DNA of 64,000 nt from Streptomyces fradiae ATCC 10745 = DSM 40063. Lineage in GTDB: Bacteria; Actinomycetota; Actinomycetes; Streptomycetales; Streptomycetaceae. This document shows positions 9,909 to 20,927 of this stretch, one piece after another (the stretch's first letter is position 1; each line of letters opens with the position of its first letter). The stretch covers positions 916,501 to 980,500 of the forward strand of contig NZ_CP023696.1 in assembly GCF_008704425.1 (NCBI RefSeq), written 5' to 3'. The notes below the pieces were generated by a model. It had not been told where the DNA came from. It saw only the letters and a program-made list of their open reading frames with translations, and ran no database searches. The translations under genes and the position numbers were made by a program.

Positions 9909-10616
9909 TCACATTCCTCGTCGGGGAGCCGCCTGGCTCCCGAGGCCGCCGGCCACCTGCCGCAGGTACGGGTTGGTGGCGCGCTCGCGGCCGATGGTCG
10001 TCTGGGGGCCGTGGCCGGACAGCACCACGGTCGAGTCGTCGAGCGGCAGGCACACGCGGGCCAGCGACGCGAGCATCTCGTCCATGTCGCCGCCCGGCAG
10101 GTCCGTGCGTCCGATGGAGCCGGCGAACAGCAGGTCGCCCGAGAAGAAGACCGGCGGGACGTCCGCGGCCTCGGGCATGCCGAAGGTCACCGACCCCTTG
10201 GTATGGCCGGGCGCGTGCGCGACGGTCAGCTCCAGCCCCGCGAGCTCCAGCCGCGCGCCGTCGGTCAGCTCGCGGACGTCGTCGGGCTCCCCGACGGTCA
10301 GCTCCCCCATGAGCGGCATGCCGATGGAGCGGCCGACGGCCTTCTCCGGGTCGCTCATCATGTACCGGTCCGACGGGTGGATCCACGCGGGCACGTCGTG
10401 GGCCCCGCAGACCGGGACGACGGACGCGACGTGGTCGATGTGACCGTGGGTGAGCACGACGGCCACGGGCTTGAGCCGGTGCTTCCTCAGCGTCTCCTCG
10501 ACGCCCTGGGCCGCCTGGTGGCCCGGGTCGATGATCACGCACTCCTCGCCCGCGGCGGGGGCGACCACGTAGCAGTTGGTCCCCCAGGCCCCGGCGGGGA
10601 ACCCGGCAATAAGCAC
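9909..10616 (-). CDS. MBL-fold (glyoxalase II-like) metallo-hydrolase
   Basis: 235 residues from GTG 10616, with a GAGG just upstream. The metal site THGHIDH, the later His and Asp ([10 protein letters not shown] and FSGDLLF) and the terminal His (LSGHGPQTT) are all intact, so it should be an active dinuclear-zinc hydrolase. Its length and order fit glyoxalase II-like proteins that hydrolyse thioesters such as S-lactoyl adducts; in actinobacteria the thiol would be mycothiol, but the substrate is not shown. It leads the hisS operon. Confidence 0.88.
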   Translation of the reverse strand: MLIAGFPAGAWGTNCYVVAPAAGEECVIIDPGHQAAQGVEETLRKHRLKPVAVVLTHGHIDHVASVVPVCGAHDVPAWIHPSDRYMMSDPEKAVGRSIGMPLMGELTVGEPDDVRELTDGARLELAGLELTVAHAPGHTKGSVTFGMPEAADVPPVFFSGDLLFAGSIGRTDLPGGDMDEMLASLARVCLPLDDSTVVLSGHGPQTTIGRERATNPYLRQVAGGLGSQAAPRRGM

Positions 10617-10791
10617 GATCGTCCTCGTTGTGTCGTCGGATGGCCGTCCGGCGGAGGGGTCCGGCGGAAGGAATGCAGCAGATCAGAGCCTACCGGCGCT
10701 GCTCATTCAGCAGCCAACCCGTATACGGTACGGGGCACACCAGCCCCGGACGGGACACGACGAGCACGACGAGCGACAAGGAGAAGACCCG

Positions 10792-11592
10792 GTGGTCAGC
10801 AGCGATCAGCGGCGGCGGCAGCTCGCCCGGGAGAAGTTCGAGCGCCAGCAGCGCAAGCGGGAGGAGTCGCGCAGGAAGGCCAAGCGGCGCAACGCCGTCG
10901 TGGCCGCGGCGCTCGCCGTGGTCCTCGCGGCCGGCGGCGCGGTGTACGCCTCCGTGCAGCTGACCGGGCCGGAGGAGGACCGCGTGGACACCTCCGACCC
11001 GGCCGCGGCGGCCTCCCCCGGCGCGTCGGACGCCCCCTCGCCGTCGCCGTCGCCCGAGCCGTCGATGGCGGTGGACGCGAAGAAGGCGTACACGATGGCG
11101 CTGTCGACGGACGCGGGCGAGCTGGCGATCGCCATGGACGCCGCGAAGACGCCCCGCACGGTCAACTCCTTCAAGCACCTGGCGGACCGGAAGTACTTCG
11201 ACGGCACGAAGTGCCACCGGCTGACCACGCAGGGCATCTTCGTCCTGCAGTGCGGCGACCCGCAGGGCGACGGCACGGGCGGCCCCGGCTACACCATCCC
11301 GGACGAGAACCTGGGCTCGCTCGGCAAGGCCGGGGCGAGCGGCAAGGTCGTGTACCGGGCGGGCACGGTGGCGATGGCGAACACCGGCTCGCCCGACAGC
11401 GGCGGCAGCCAGTTCTTCCTCGTGTACCGGGACAGCGAACTGCCTCCGCAGTACACGCCGTTCGGGACGCTCGACGCGGCGGGGCTGAAGGCGGTCCGGG
11501 AGGTGGCGAAGGCCGGCGTCGCGGACGGCACCGGCGACGGCGCCCCGAAGAAGGCCGTCACCGTCGAAAAGGCCACGGTCAGCGAGAGGTGA
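10792..11592 (+). CDS. Membrane-anchored cyclophilin-type peptidyl-prolyl isomerase
   Basis: 266 residues from GTG 10792 with AAGGAG upstream. A very basic cytoplasmic N-terminus (about 35 residues) leads into one TM helix (NAVVAAALAVVLAAGGAVYA), a Ser/Pro/Ala linker and an extracytoplasmic cyclophilin domain (about residues 100-266). The cyclophilin core shows YFDGTKCHRL, GGSQFFLVYRD and PFGTL, with Lys-Cys replacing the canonical Phe-His-Arg context, as is common in streptomycete homologues. It is likely a chaperone or isomerase for exported proteins. Confidence 0.92.
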   Translation: MVSSDQRRRQLAREKFERQQRKREESRRKAKRRNAVVAAALAVVLAAGGAVYASVQLTGPEEDRVDTSDPAAAASPGASDAPSPSPSPEPSMAVDAKKAYTMALSTDAGELAIAMDAAKTPRTVNSFKHLADRKYFDGTKCHRLTTQGIFVLQCGDPQGDGTGGPGYTIPDENLGSLGKAGASGKVVYRAGTVAMANTGSPDSGGSQFFLVYRDSELPPQYTPFGTLDAAGLKAVREVAKAGVADGTGDGAPKKAVTVEKATVSER

Positions 11593-11718
11593 ACCGCTGG
11601 ATTTCGGTCGCGCTGGGAGCGGACAGCCGGGCGGCCGTTCGCCTAGATTGGCGTTGTGCGGCGTGGACTGGATGCACGCCGTGAAGGGCGGGCGAGGCCT
11701 GTCCGGGAAACTGTGGAC

Positions 11719-11750
11719 GATGCCTGGGGGGACCCCCCTTCATCGGCATC
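11719..11750 (+). promoter_or_regulatory. Hairpin in the 5' region of the DUF349 gene
   Basis: GATGCC (11719-11724) can pair with GGCATC (11745-11750) around an internal G6-A-C6 block (11726-11738). The structure ends a few bases before the GGAGGA ribosome-binding site of the gene starting at 11767, so it could influence initiation. Function not shown. Confidence 0.45.
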
Positions 11751-11766
11751 ATGTGGAGGAGGCGCT

Positions 11767-12996
11767 GTGAGCAGCGACCCGTGGGGCCGCGTCGACGAGA
11801 CGGGCACCGTGTACGTGCGTACTGCCGATGGCGAGAAGGTCGTCGGATCGTGGCAGGCCGGCTCTCCCGAGGAGGCACTGGCCTACTTCGAGCGCAAGTA
11901 CGAGGGCCTGGTTGTCGAGATCGGCCTCCTCGAGCGGCGGGTGCGGACGACCGACCTGTCCGCGAAGGACGCGATGACCGCGATCGACCACCTGCGCCAG
12001 CAGGTCGACGAGCACCACGCGGTCGGTGATCTGGAAGCGCTGTCGAAGCGGCTGGACAAGCTGGTCGAGACGGTGGAGTCGCGCCGCGAGGAGCGCAAGG
12101 CCCAGAAGGCCAGGCAGGCCGACGAGGCGCGGCGCGCCAAGGAGGCGCTGGTCGCGGAGGCCGAGGAGCTGGCGCAGAGCGAGCAGTGGCGGTCGGCCGG
12201 GGAGCGGCTGCGGGCCCTGGTGGACACCTGGAAGGGCCTGCCGCGGCTCGACCGGAAGTCCGACGACGAGCTGTGGCACCGCTTCTCGCACGCCCGGTCG
12301 GCGTTCTCGAAGCGGCGCAAGGCGCACTTCGCGGCGCTCGACGCGCAGCGCGAGGAGGCCCGCAGGACGAAGGAGCGGCTGGCCGCCGAGGCCGAGGCGC
12401 TGGCGAACTCCACGGACTGGGGGGCGACGGCCGCGCGGTACCGGGAGCTGATGGCCGAGTGGAAGGCCGCGGGCCGGGCGCAGCGCGAGCACGAGGACGA
12501 GCTGTGGAACCGTTTCCGCGGGGCCCAGGACGTGTTCTTCGCCGCGCGTGGCTCGGTCTTCGCGGAGCGTGACGCGGAGCAGGCGGAGAACCTCAAGCTC
12601 AAGGAGGAGCTCGCCGGCGAGGCCGAGAAGCTGGTGCCGGTGAAGGACCTGAAGGCGGCGCGTGCCGCGTTCCGGGCCATCAACGAGCGCTGGGAGGCCG
12701 TCGGGCACGTGCCGCGGGACGCCCGGCCGAAGGTCGAGGGCCGGATGCACGCCGTGGAGCGGGCCATCCAGGAGGCCGAGGAGGCCGAGTGGCGCCGTAC
12801 GAACCCGGAGGCGCGGGCGCGCGCCGAGGGGCTGACGGGGCAGCTCCAGGACGCCGTGGACAAGCTGCGCCGGCAGATCGACGCGGCGCGCGCCGCGGGC
12901 AACGACGCCAAGGCGGAGAAGCTCGCGCGTGAGCTGGAGGGCCGGCAGGCGCTGCTGGACCAGGCGCTGAAGGGCCTGCAGGAGTTCGGCGGCTGA
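11767..12996 (+). CDS. DUF349 domain-containing helical protein
   Basis: 409 residues from GTG 11767 with GGAGG upstream. The protein is almost entirely charged alpha-helix. An N-terminal conserved part (WGRVDETGTVYVRTADGEK) and a coiled coil (residues about 60-130) lead into repeated DUF349 units with the W..L...WK pattern (near 140-160, 215-235 and 295-315), ending in another coiled coil. Function is unknown. It is convergent with relA across a long perfect hairpin. Confidence 0.9.
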   Translation: MSSDPWGRVDETGTVYVRTADGEKVVGSWQAGSPEEALAYFERKYEGLVVEIGLLERRVRTTDLSAKDAMTAIDHLRQQVDEHHAVGDLEALSKRLDKLVETVESRREERKAQKARQADEARRAKEALVAEAEELAQSEQWRSAGERLRALVDTWKGLPRLDRKSDDELWHRFSHARSAFSKRRKAHFAALDAQREEARRTKERLAAEAEALANSTDWGATAARYRELMAEWKAAGRAQREHEDELWNRFRGAQDVFFAARGSVFAERDAEQAENLKLKEELAGEAEKLVPVKDLKAARAAFRAINERWEAVGHVPRDARPKVEGRMHAVERAIQEAEEAEWRRTNPEARARAEGLTGQLQDAVDKLRRQIDAARAAGNDAKAEKLARELEGRQALLDQALKGLQEFGG

Positions 12997-13010
12997 GGCA
13001 CCGCCGCCCC

Positions 13011-13062
13011 GGCACGCCGAAGGGGCCGGTACGGAGATCCGTACCGGCCCCTTCGGCGTGCC
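13011..13062. terminator. Strong bidirectional terminator between the DUF349 gene and relA
   Basis: A perfect 25-bp inverted repeat (arms 13011-13035 and 13038-13062) separated by GA. The arms start GGCACGCCGAAGGGGCC. It sits between two convergent genes, 15 bases after the DUF349 stop. Confidence 0.9.
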
Positions 13063-13182
13063 GGTCTTTCGCCCGGCGTACCGGCCCGCTCGGCGGCGGG
13101 GCCGCGGGCCGCCGTCGACGGCCCGCGCGGGGCCGCCGGCCGGGTGCCCTCCGGTTGGGGGTGCCCGGTCGGCGGCGCCCGG

Positions 13183-15684
<2,502 letters not shown>

Positions 15685-15788
15685 GGGCGCTCCTCGTGCG
15701 GGTCCGGGTCCCCCGGTGAGTCCCGGACATCCCATGGTATCCACCTCGGGCGTCCCCCTCGCCCCGGGCGGTACGCGCTGCAACGGGG

Positions 15789-15802
15789 AACGGGTACCCG
15801 TT
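15789..15802. promoter_or_regulatory. Perfect palindrome upstream of relA
   Basis: AACGGGTACCCGTT is a 14-bp perfect palindrome, extended imperfectly as GGGGAACGGGTACCCGTTGTTCCC reads outward. It lies about 105 bases upstream of the relA TTG and could be an operator. No regulator is identified. Confidence 0.4.
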
Positions 15803-15934
15803 GTTCCCGGACGCCCCTCCCGTACGTTTTCGGCCGTTCGCGGGCCGCGGGGCGCGGGGCGGGGCCGGACGGGGGCGCGGATCGGCCCGGACCCGGGCGG
15901 GGACGGTGTCGCCGTACGCGGAGGGGACGGCGGG

Positions 15935-16005
15935 GCGGCATGCGGAGGGCGGGCGCCCTCGCGGCACGCGGCGGGGCGGCACGCGGCGGGGCGGCACGCG
16001 GCGGG
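15935..16005. repeat. 15-nt tandem repeat upstream of relA
   Basis: GCGGCACGCGGCGGG occurs three times head to tail (15961-15975, 15976-15990, 15991-16005). A diverged fourth copy (GCGGCATGCGGAGGG) starts at 15935. The surrounding 400 bases (15685-16085) hold no supported gene. Confidence 0.85.
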
Positions 16006-16085
16006 GCCCGGACCGGGTCCGGGCCCCTCCCTCACGGGTCAGCCGGCCGCCGCGCCCGCGCGGGCGGGGCGGCCGGCCGGCGCCG

Positions 16086-16535
16086 TCACTTCCAGTCGAA
16101 GAGGGCGGCGTTCTTGACCTTCATCTCCTTGGCCGCGAGGACGTTGCCCCACGGCACCTTGATGGCCCCGGACTTGCCGCAGCCCGCGTCGTACCACTTG
16201 TCCTTGCCGTTGACGAAGCCCCTGACCTTCACGCAGATGGCGCTGCCCTTGTAGACCTTCCAGGTGTAGCCCATCTTCAGGCCCGGCTTGCCGAAGTGGC
16301 CGCAGTTGTCGGAGACCTTGCTCCACTTCAGGGGGAGGCTGCCGGCCTTCTTCCAGCCGGTGCAGCTGCCGGAGGCGGCCATGGGGGCCATGACGACCTG
16401 CGCGGACCCGGCCTTGGCGGCCACGGCCTGCGGCGCGGCCGAGGGGGCCGCGCCGGCCGGAGCCGCGCCCGCGGCGAGCGCCGCGAGAGAGACGACGGAA
16501 ACCATCCCCGTGGTGATCTTGTTCGAGATCTTCAA
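16086..16535 (-). CDS. Small secreted protein of unknown function
   Basis: 149 residues from TTG 16535, with AAAGGA nine bases upstream. The short basic start (MKISNKITTG), a hydrophobic core (MVSVVSLAALAAGAA) and Ala-X-Ala sites (AGAAPSA) form a clear Sec signal peptide. The mature part of about 90 residues has four Cys (in SCTGW, DNCGHFG, AICVKV and AGCGKSG), which could make two disulfides, and is Lys/Trp/Gly-rich. I do not recognise the family. It interrupts the usually adjacent relA and apt, and is preceded by a relatively AT-rich 80 bases, so it may be lineage-specific. Confidence 0.7.
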   Translation of the reverse strand: MKISNKITTGMVSVVSLAALAAGAAPAGAAPSAAPQAVAAKAGSAQVVMAPMAASGSCTGWKKAGSLPLKWSKVSDNCGHFGKPGLKMGYTWKVYKGSAICVKVRGFVNGKDKWYDAGCGKSGAIKVPWGNVLAAKEMKVKNAALFDWK

Positions 16536-16652
16536 TTGGATTCCTTTGGATCGAGATGCCTGGTCAGTGGCATCGCCCAAGATCAAATCAGAGACGGCAC
16601 CGGGGCGGCACTCATTTGAGGATCTTCTGAGCCTGCCCGTCGCCGGGATACG

Positions 16653-16693
16653 GGAAGGGGGCGCCCGGCTCGTCGAGCCGGGCGCCCCCTTCC
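16653..16693 (-). terminator. Terminator downstream of apt
   Basis: Perfect 20-bp arms (GGAAGGGGGCGCCCGGCTCG and its complement) with a 1-nt centre, realistically a short CTCGTCGAG loop. It starts about 20 bases after the apt stop and separates apt from the secreted-protein gene. Confidence 0.88.
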
Positions 16694-16713
16694 GTGGCAC
16701 GGTGGGTGTCACC

Positions 16714-17259
16714 TCACAGGCGGATGACCGCCTCCAGCGGGGCGCCCTTCAGGGCGGACTCCAGCCGGGCGCGACCGCCCAGGAAGCCCAGCTCCATCAG
16801 GACGGCGACGCCGACGACCTCGGCGCCCGCCCGGCGGACGAGCTCCAGCGACGCCTCGGCCGTGCCGCCGGTGGCCAGGACGTCGTCGATGACGAGGACG
16901 CGGTCGCCGGCGGCCAGGTCCTCGGCGTGGACCTCGATCTCCGCCGTGCCGTACTCCAGCTCGTACGCCTGCCGCAGGGTGGCGCCGGGCAGCTTGCCCG
17001 CCTTGCGGACCGGGATGAAGCCGACGCCCGCGGAGACCGCGACGGGGGCGGCGAGGATGAAGCCGCGCGCCTCCAGTCCGACGATCTTCGTGGCTCCGAA
17101 GCGGACGCACAGCTCGGCGAAGGTGCCGGTGAGCGCGGTGAACGCCTCGGGGTCCGCCAGCAGCGGCGTGATGTCCTTGAAGACGATGCCGGGGCTGGGG
17201 TGGTCGACGACGTCCCGGATGCGGCTGAGCAGCAGGTCGCGGGTGGCGGTGGGGGTCAT
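16714..17259 (-). CDS. apt: Adenine phosphoribosyltransferase
   Basis: 181 residues. The PRPP-binding signature VLVIDDVLATGGTAEAS is complete, and the N-terminal IRDVVDHPSPGIVFKDITPLL is typical of APRT. It salvages adenine to AMP. The ATG overlaps the secF stop as ATGA, so it is the last gene of the yajC-secD-secF-apt cluster. The apt-relA neighbourhood is conserved in streptomycetes, here interrupted by the secreted-protein gene. Confidence 0.96.
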   Translation of the reverse strand: MTPTATRDLLLSRIRDVVDHPSPGIVFKDITPLLADPEAFTALTGTFAELCVRFGATKIVGLEARGFILAAPVAVSAGVGFIPVRKAGKLPGATLRQAYELEYGTAEIEVHAEDLAAGDRVLVIDDVLATGGTAEASLELVRRAGAEVVGVAVLMELGFLGGRARLESALKGAPLEAVIRL

Positions 17260-18344
17260 CGGCGGTTCTCCGTGGAACGCCCGCGGCGGCCGCGGGGACC
17301 GACGACGCCGGCGGTGGCGCCCTGCGGCACCCCGCCGAGCGGCTCGCCGTCCGGGTCGCCGTCCTCCTGCGACGACGCGGTCGCGGCGCGCTTGGCGAGG
17401 ACCCGCTTGCGCAGCGCCTTCATCTGCGGGTCGCGCTCCTTGAGGTCCGCGACGAGCGGCGTGGCGATGAAGATGGACGAGTACGCGCCGGCGGCGAGGC
17501 CGACGAACAGCGACAGCGAGATGTCGTTGAGCATGCCCGCGCCGAGGAAGCCGCCTCCGATGAAGAGCAGGCCGGCGACCGGCAGGAGCGCCACGACGGT
17601 GGTGTTGATCGAGCGGACCAGGGTGCCGTTGAGGCTGCGGTTGGCGATCTCGCTGTAGGTGTAGCGGGTCTGCTTGGTGATGTCCTTCGTGCTCTCCTTC
17701 AGGCCGTCGAAGACGACGACCGTGTCGTAGAGGGAGTAGCCGAGGATGGTGAGCAGGCCGATGACCGTGCCCGGCGTGACCTCGAAGCCGACGAGCGCGT
17801 ACACGCCGACGGTGATGGTGAGGTCGTGGATGAGGGCGATGAGCGCGGCGACCGCCATGCGCCACTCGAAGGCGATCGCCAGGTAGACGACGACCAGGAC
17901 CATGAAGACGCCGAGGCCGGTCCACGCCTTGTTGGCGATCTGCTCGCCCCAGCTCGGGCCGACCAGCTCGGCGGTGATGTCCTTCACCGGCACGTCGACG
18001 CCGGCGGCGATCTCGTCCTTGAGGGAGTTGGCCGCCTCCGTGTCCAGGCCGGAGACCTGGATGCGCAGGCCGCCCGTGCCGAGCTCCTGGACGATCGCGT
18101 CGTGGCCCGCGGCCTCCTCGGCGACCTTCTCCGCCTGGGAGGCGGACACCGTGGTGCTGGGCGTCGTGTAGACGGCGCCGCCCTTGAACTCGATGCCCAT
18201 GTTCAGGCCGCGCACACCGAGGCCCACGATGGCGGTGATCGTGATCAGGATGGAGACGCCGTACCAGAGCATCCGCTTGGCGACGAAGTCGTATCCGACC
18301 TCACCGCGGTAGAGACGGGCGCCGAGATTTCCGAGTCGCGACAT
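17256..18344 (-). CDS. secF: Protein translocase subunit SecF
   Basis: 362 residues with six TM helices. The first (LWYGVSILITITAIVGLGV) is followed by the periplasmic loop with the FKGG motif (GIEFKGGAVYTT), and the conserved TM4-TM5 region is YSLYDTVVVFDGLKE, including the D/R-type proton-path residues. The tail is Arg/Asp-rich. With SecD it uses the proton-motive force to pull exported proteins across the membrane. It starts one base after the secD stop. Confidence 0.96.
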   Translation of the reverse strand: MSRLGNLGARLYRGEVGYDFVAKRMLWYGVSILITITAIVGLGVRGLNMGIEFKGGAVYTTPSTTVSASQAEKVAEEAAGHDAIVQELGTGGLRIQVSGLDTEAANSLKDEIAAGVDVPVKDITAELVGPSWGEQIANKAWTGLGVFMVLVVVYLAIAFEWRMAVAALIALIHDLTITVGVYALVGFEVTPGTVIGLLTILGYSLYDTVVVFDGLKESTKDITKQTRYTYSEIANRSLNGTLVRSINTTVVALLPVAGLLFIGGGFLGAGMLNDISLSLFVGLAAGAYSSIFIATPLVADLKERDPQMKALRKRVLAKRAATASSQEDGDPDGEPLGGVPQGATAGVVGPRGRRGRSTENRR

Positions 18345-18345
18345 C

Positions 18346-20118
18346 TCACGCCTCCTTCGGTTCGGTCGGGACGGAGACGCGGCGGGTGCGGCGCAGCGGC
18401 GGCTGGGCGCCGAGCCGCTTCGGGTCCAGGCCGGACCAGGGGTGCTGGCCGCCGTAGAACCTGCCGCGGGCCAGGATCGTCATGAGCGGCTTGGTGAAGA
18501 AGAAGACCACGACGACGTCGAGGAGCGTGGTCAGGCCGAGTGTGAAGGCGAAGCCCTGCACCTTGCCGACGGTGACCACGAAGAGCACCGCGGCGGCGAG
18601 GAACGACACGAAGTCGGAGACCAGGATCGTGCGCCGGGCGCGCGGCCAGCCGCGCTCGACGGCCGGGCGCAGCGTGCGGCCCTCGCGGATCTCGTCGCGG
18701 ATGCGCTCGAAGTACACGATGAAGGAGTCCGCGGTGATGCCGATGGCGACGATGGCGCCGCAGACGGCGGGCAGGTTCAGCGCGAAGCCGATGGCCGGGC
18801 CGAGCAGCGACATGATCGTGTACGTGAGGACGGCGGAGACGCCGAGCGACAGGATCGCGATGAGCGACAGGCCGCGGTAGTACACCACCAGGTACAGCAC
18901 GACGAGGGCGAGGCCGATGGCGCCGGCGATGAGTCCGGCCCGGAGCTGCTCGCCGCCGAGGGCGGCGGTGACGGTGGTGACGGACTGCTCCTCGAAGGTG
19001 AGGGGCAGGGCGCCGTAGGAGAGCATGTTGCCCAGGTCCTGGGCGGACTTCTGGTCGAAGCTGCCGGTGATCTCGGCGCGGCCGCCGGGGATCGCGTTGC
19101 TCACGGAGGGGGCGGAGACGACCTCGCCGTCGAGGACGATGGCGAACTGGTTCATCGGCGGGGACTGCGAGGCGAGCCGCCCGGTGATCTCGGTGAACTT
19201 CTTCGCGCCCTTGTCGTTGAACTCGAGCTGCACCTTCCAGATGCCGCGCTCGGGGTCGAGCACGCCCGCCGCGTCGTCGACGTCCTTGCCGTCCACGTCG
19301 GCCGCGCCGAGCAGGTACTTCTCCCAGACGCCGCCGTTCATCCCGCAGGCGACGGTCGGCTCGGTGGGCTTGGCGCCCTTGATGGAGGCCCGCTGCTTGG
19401 GGTCGGCGCAGTTCAGCGCGGCGAACCTGCCCTGGAGGCCGGCGTCGGCGGTCGGGTCCGTGCTCGGCGAGAGCGCCGGGGCGGGCAGGGAGGGGCTGGG
19501 GGCCGCCGACGGGGCGCCGGACGGGCCGGGGCTGGGCGCCTCGCGCAGCCCGTCGGTGAGGGCGCGGCCCTGCGTGGTGGCGCTCGGCGAGGGCGCGGTG
19601 GCCTTCTCGCCCTCCCCGCCGTCCGCGGCGGGGGCGGAGGGCTTCGGCGACGCGCCCGCGGAGGGGGCGGCGGAGGGGCTGCCGGAGGCGGGCGGCGTCG
19701 CGGGCTCGCTGACCGCGATCTGCATGACCGGGCGGAAGTACAGCTGGGCGGTGGTGCCGACCTGCTGGCGCGCCTGCTCCTCGTCGGTCCCCTTGGGGAT
19801 GTTGACGATGATGTTCTCGGTGCCCTGCTTCTGGACCTCGGCCTCCTGGACGCCGAGACCGTTGACGCGGCGCTCGATGATGCCGATCGCCGTTTCCATG
19901 TTGGTCTCGTTGACGGCGCTTTCCTTGCCGGGCTCGGCCTTCGCCTTCAGCGTGATGGTCGTGCCACCCGCGAGGTCGATGCCGAGGCGCGGCGCGGTGT
20001 GACCGGACCAGAACATGCCGCCGGTGAGCGCGGCCATGGCGATCAGGATCAGGACCAGAGCGCGCCCCGGCCTTCCCTGGCCCCCCGACGGCCCTCTGCC
20101 CTTCTTCGGTGCTGCCAC
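18346..20118 (-). CDS. secD: Protein translocase subunit SecD
   Basis: 590 residues from GTG 20118 (read MAAPKKGRGPSGG) with GGGAG upstream; a longer frame to 20151 is less likely. It has six TM helices and the signature LGIDLAGGTTITL. The first extracytoplasmic domain carries a roughly 110-residue Ser/Pro/Ala/Gly-rich insertion (about residues 150-260), common in streptomycete SecD. The second half contains TADSFIVYFERIRDE, the conserved TM4 region. It partners with SecF and YajC. Confidence 0.96.
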   Translation of the reverse strand: MAAPKKGRGPSGGQGRPGRALVLILIAMAALTGGMFWSGHTAPRLGIDLAGGTTITLKAKAEPGKESAVNETNMETAIGIIERRVNGLGVQEAEVQKQGTENIIVNIPKGTDEEQARQQVGTTAQLYFRPVMQIAVSEPATPPASGSPSAAPSAGASPKPSAPAADGGEGEKATAPSPSATTQGRALTDGLREAPSPGPSGAPSAAPSPSLPAPALSPSTDPTADAGLQGRFAALNCADPKQRASIKGAKPTEPTVACGMNGGVWEKYLLGAADVDGKDVDDAAGVLDPERGIWKVQLEFNDKGAKKFTEITGRLASQSPPMNQFAIVLDGEVVSAPSVSNAIPGGRAEITGSFDQKSAQDLGNMLSYGALPLTFEEQSVTTVTAALGGEQLRAGLIAGAIGLALVVLYLVVYYRGLSLIAILSLGVSAVLTYTIMSLLGPAIGFALNLPAVCGAIVAIGITADSFIVYFERIRDEIREGRTLRPAVERGWPRARRTILVSDFVSFLAAAVLFVVTVGKVQGFAFTLGLTTLLDVVVVFFFTKPLMTILARGRFYGGQHPWSGLDPKRLGAQPPLRRTRRVSVPTEPKEA

Positions 20119-20218
20119 CTTGTCGTATCTCCCTGTCCAACCGCCCCGCACCGGGTGTGCGCGGGGCGGCCACGAAGTGTGTGTGGGGACCTGCCCCCGC
20201 AGATGTGACGCATCCAGT

Positions 20219-20250
20219 GACCGCCGGACACCCGTGGGCGTCCGGCGGTC
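20219..20250 (-). terminator. Hairpin between yajC and secD
   Basis: 11-bp arms GACCGCCGGAC and GTCCGGCGGTC around a 10-nt loop, 13 bases after the yajC stop. It may attenuate read-through into secD or mark the yajC end. Confidence 0.65.
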
Positions 20251-20262
20251 TCCTGTGACCGG

Positions 20263-20763
20263 CTACTTCGCGTCGGTCCCGCCGTCGGCCTTGCCATCGG
20301 CCTTGCCGCCGGTCTTGCCGTCGGCCTTGCCGTCCTCGGGCGCGTCGTCGGCGTCGGCCTTCTTGGTGAGGTCCGGCTTCGCGGCGCCGTCGGTGGCGTC
20401 GGTGTCGTCGCCCGCGACGAGCGAGGACGCGTCGTCCGGCACGACCGGGAGGTCGTCGGCCCCGGCGCCGGAGTGCGTGTCGCCGTGGACGATGCGGTTG
20501 TACTCGTCGTCGTCCAGGACGGCGCCGATCGCGTTCTTCGCGTAGACGGCGTGGACGCCGGGCGCGACCTCCAGGAGGACGGTGTCGTCACCGACCTCCT
20601 TGACCGTGGCGTACATCCCCCCGATCGTCCGCACGCCGGTGCCGGGCTGCATCTGGTTGCGCATTTCCATGGCCTGCTGCTGCTTTTTCTTCGCAGAGCG
20701 GGTCATCAGGAACATGGCCCCGATGAGCACGATGAAGGGGAGAAGCACGCCGATGTTATCCAC
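20263..20763 (-). CDS. yajC: Preprotein translocase subunit YajC
   Basis: 166 residues from GTG 20763 (VDNIGVLLPFIVL), with GAAGGAA upstream. A single TM helix, then the basic KKKQQQAMEMRNQMQPG motif and the conserved GVRTIGGMYATVKEV core, end in a long acidic and KADGK-type low-complexity tail. It is the accessory subunit of the SecDF-YajC complex. Located 5' of secD in the same orientation. Confidence 0.92.
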   Translation of the reverse strand: MDNIGVLLPFIVLIGAMFLMTRSAKKKQQQAMEMRNQMQPGTGVRTIGGMYATVKEVGDDTVLLEVAPGVHAVYAKNAIGAVLDDDEYNRIVHGDTHSGAGADDLPVVPDDASSLVAGDDTDATDGAAKPDLTKKADADDAPEDGKADGKTGGKADGKADGGTDAK

Positions 20764-20927
20764 GGGACGGAATTCCTTCGCACGACCGCGCTGGTGAGCG
20801 GCCTGATCTACGGGGGTGGGCACGCCGACCTGAAAGGGCGGCATCGGCGGAGTCTAGGCGAGTCCGCATCGATGGAACAACGCCCAGCATCGCACCGTGG
20901 TTCCGGGCGGGGCGAGTCTCCGCGCCG

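Noticed and set aside
15685-16035. N-terminal extension of RelA
   Set aside because: The frame is open, but it is Pro/Arg/Ala-rich, contains the 15-nt tandem repeats, and a good AGGAG precedes TTG 15684.
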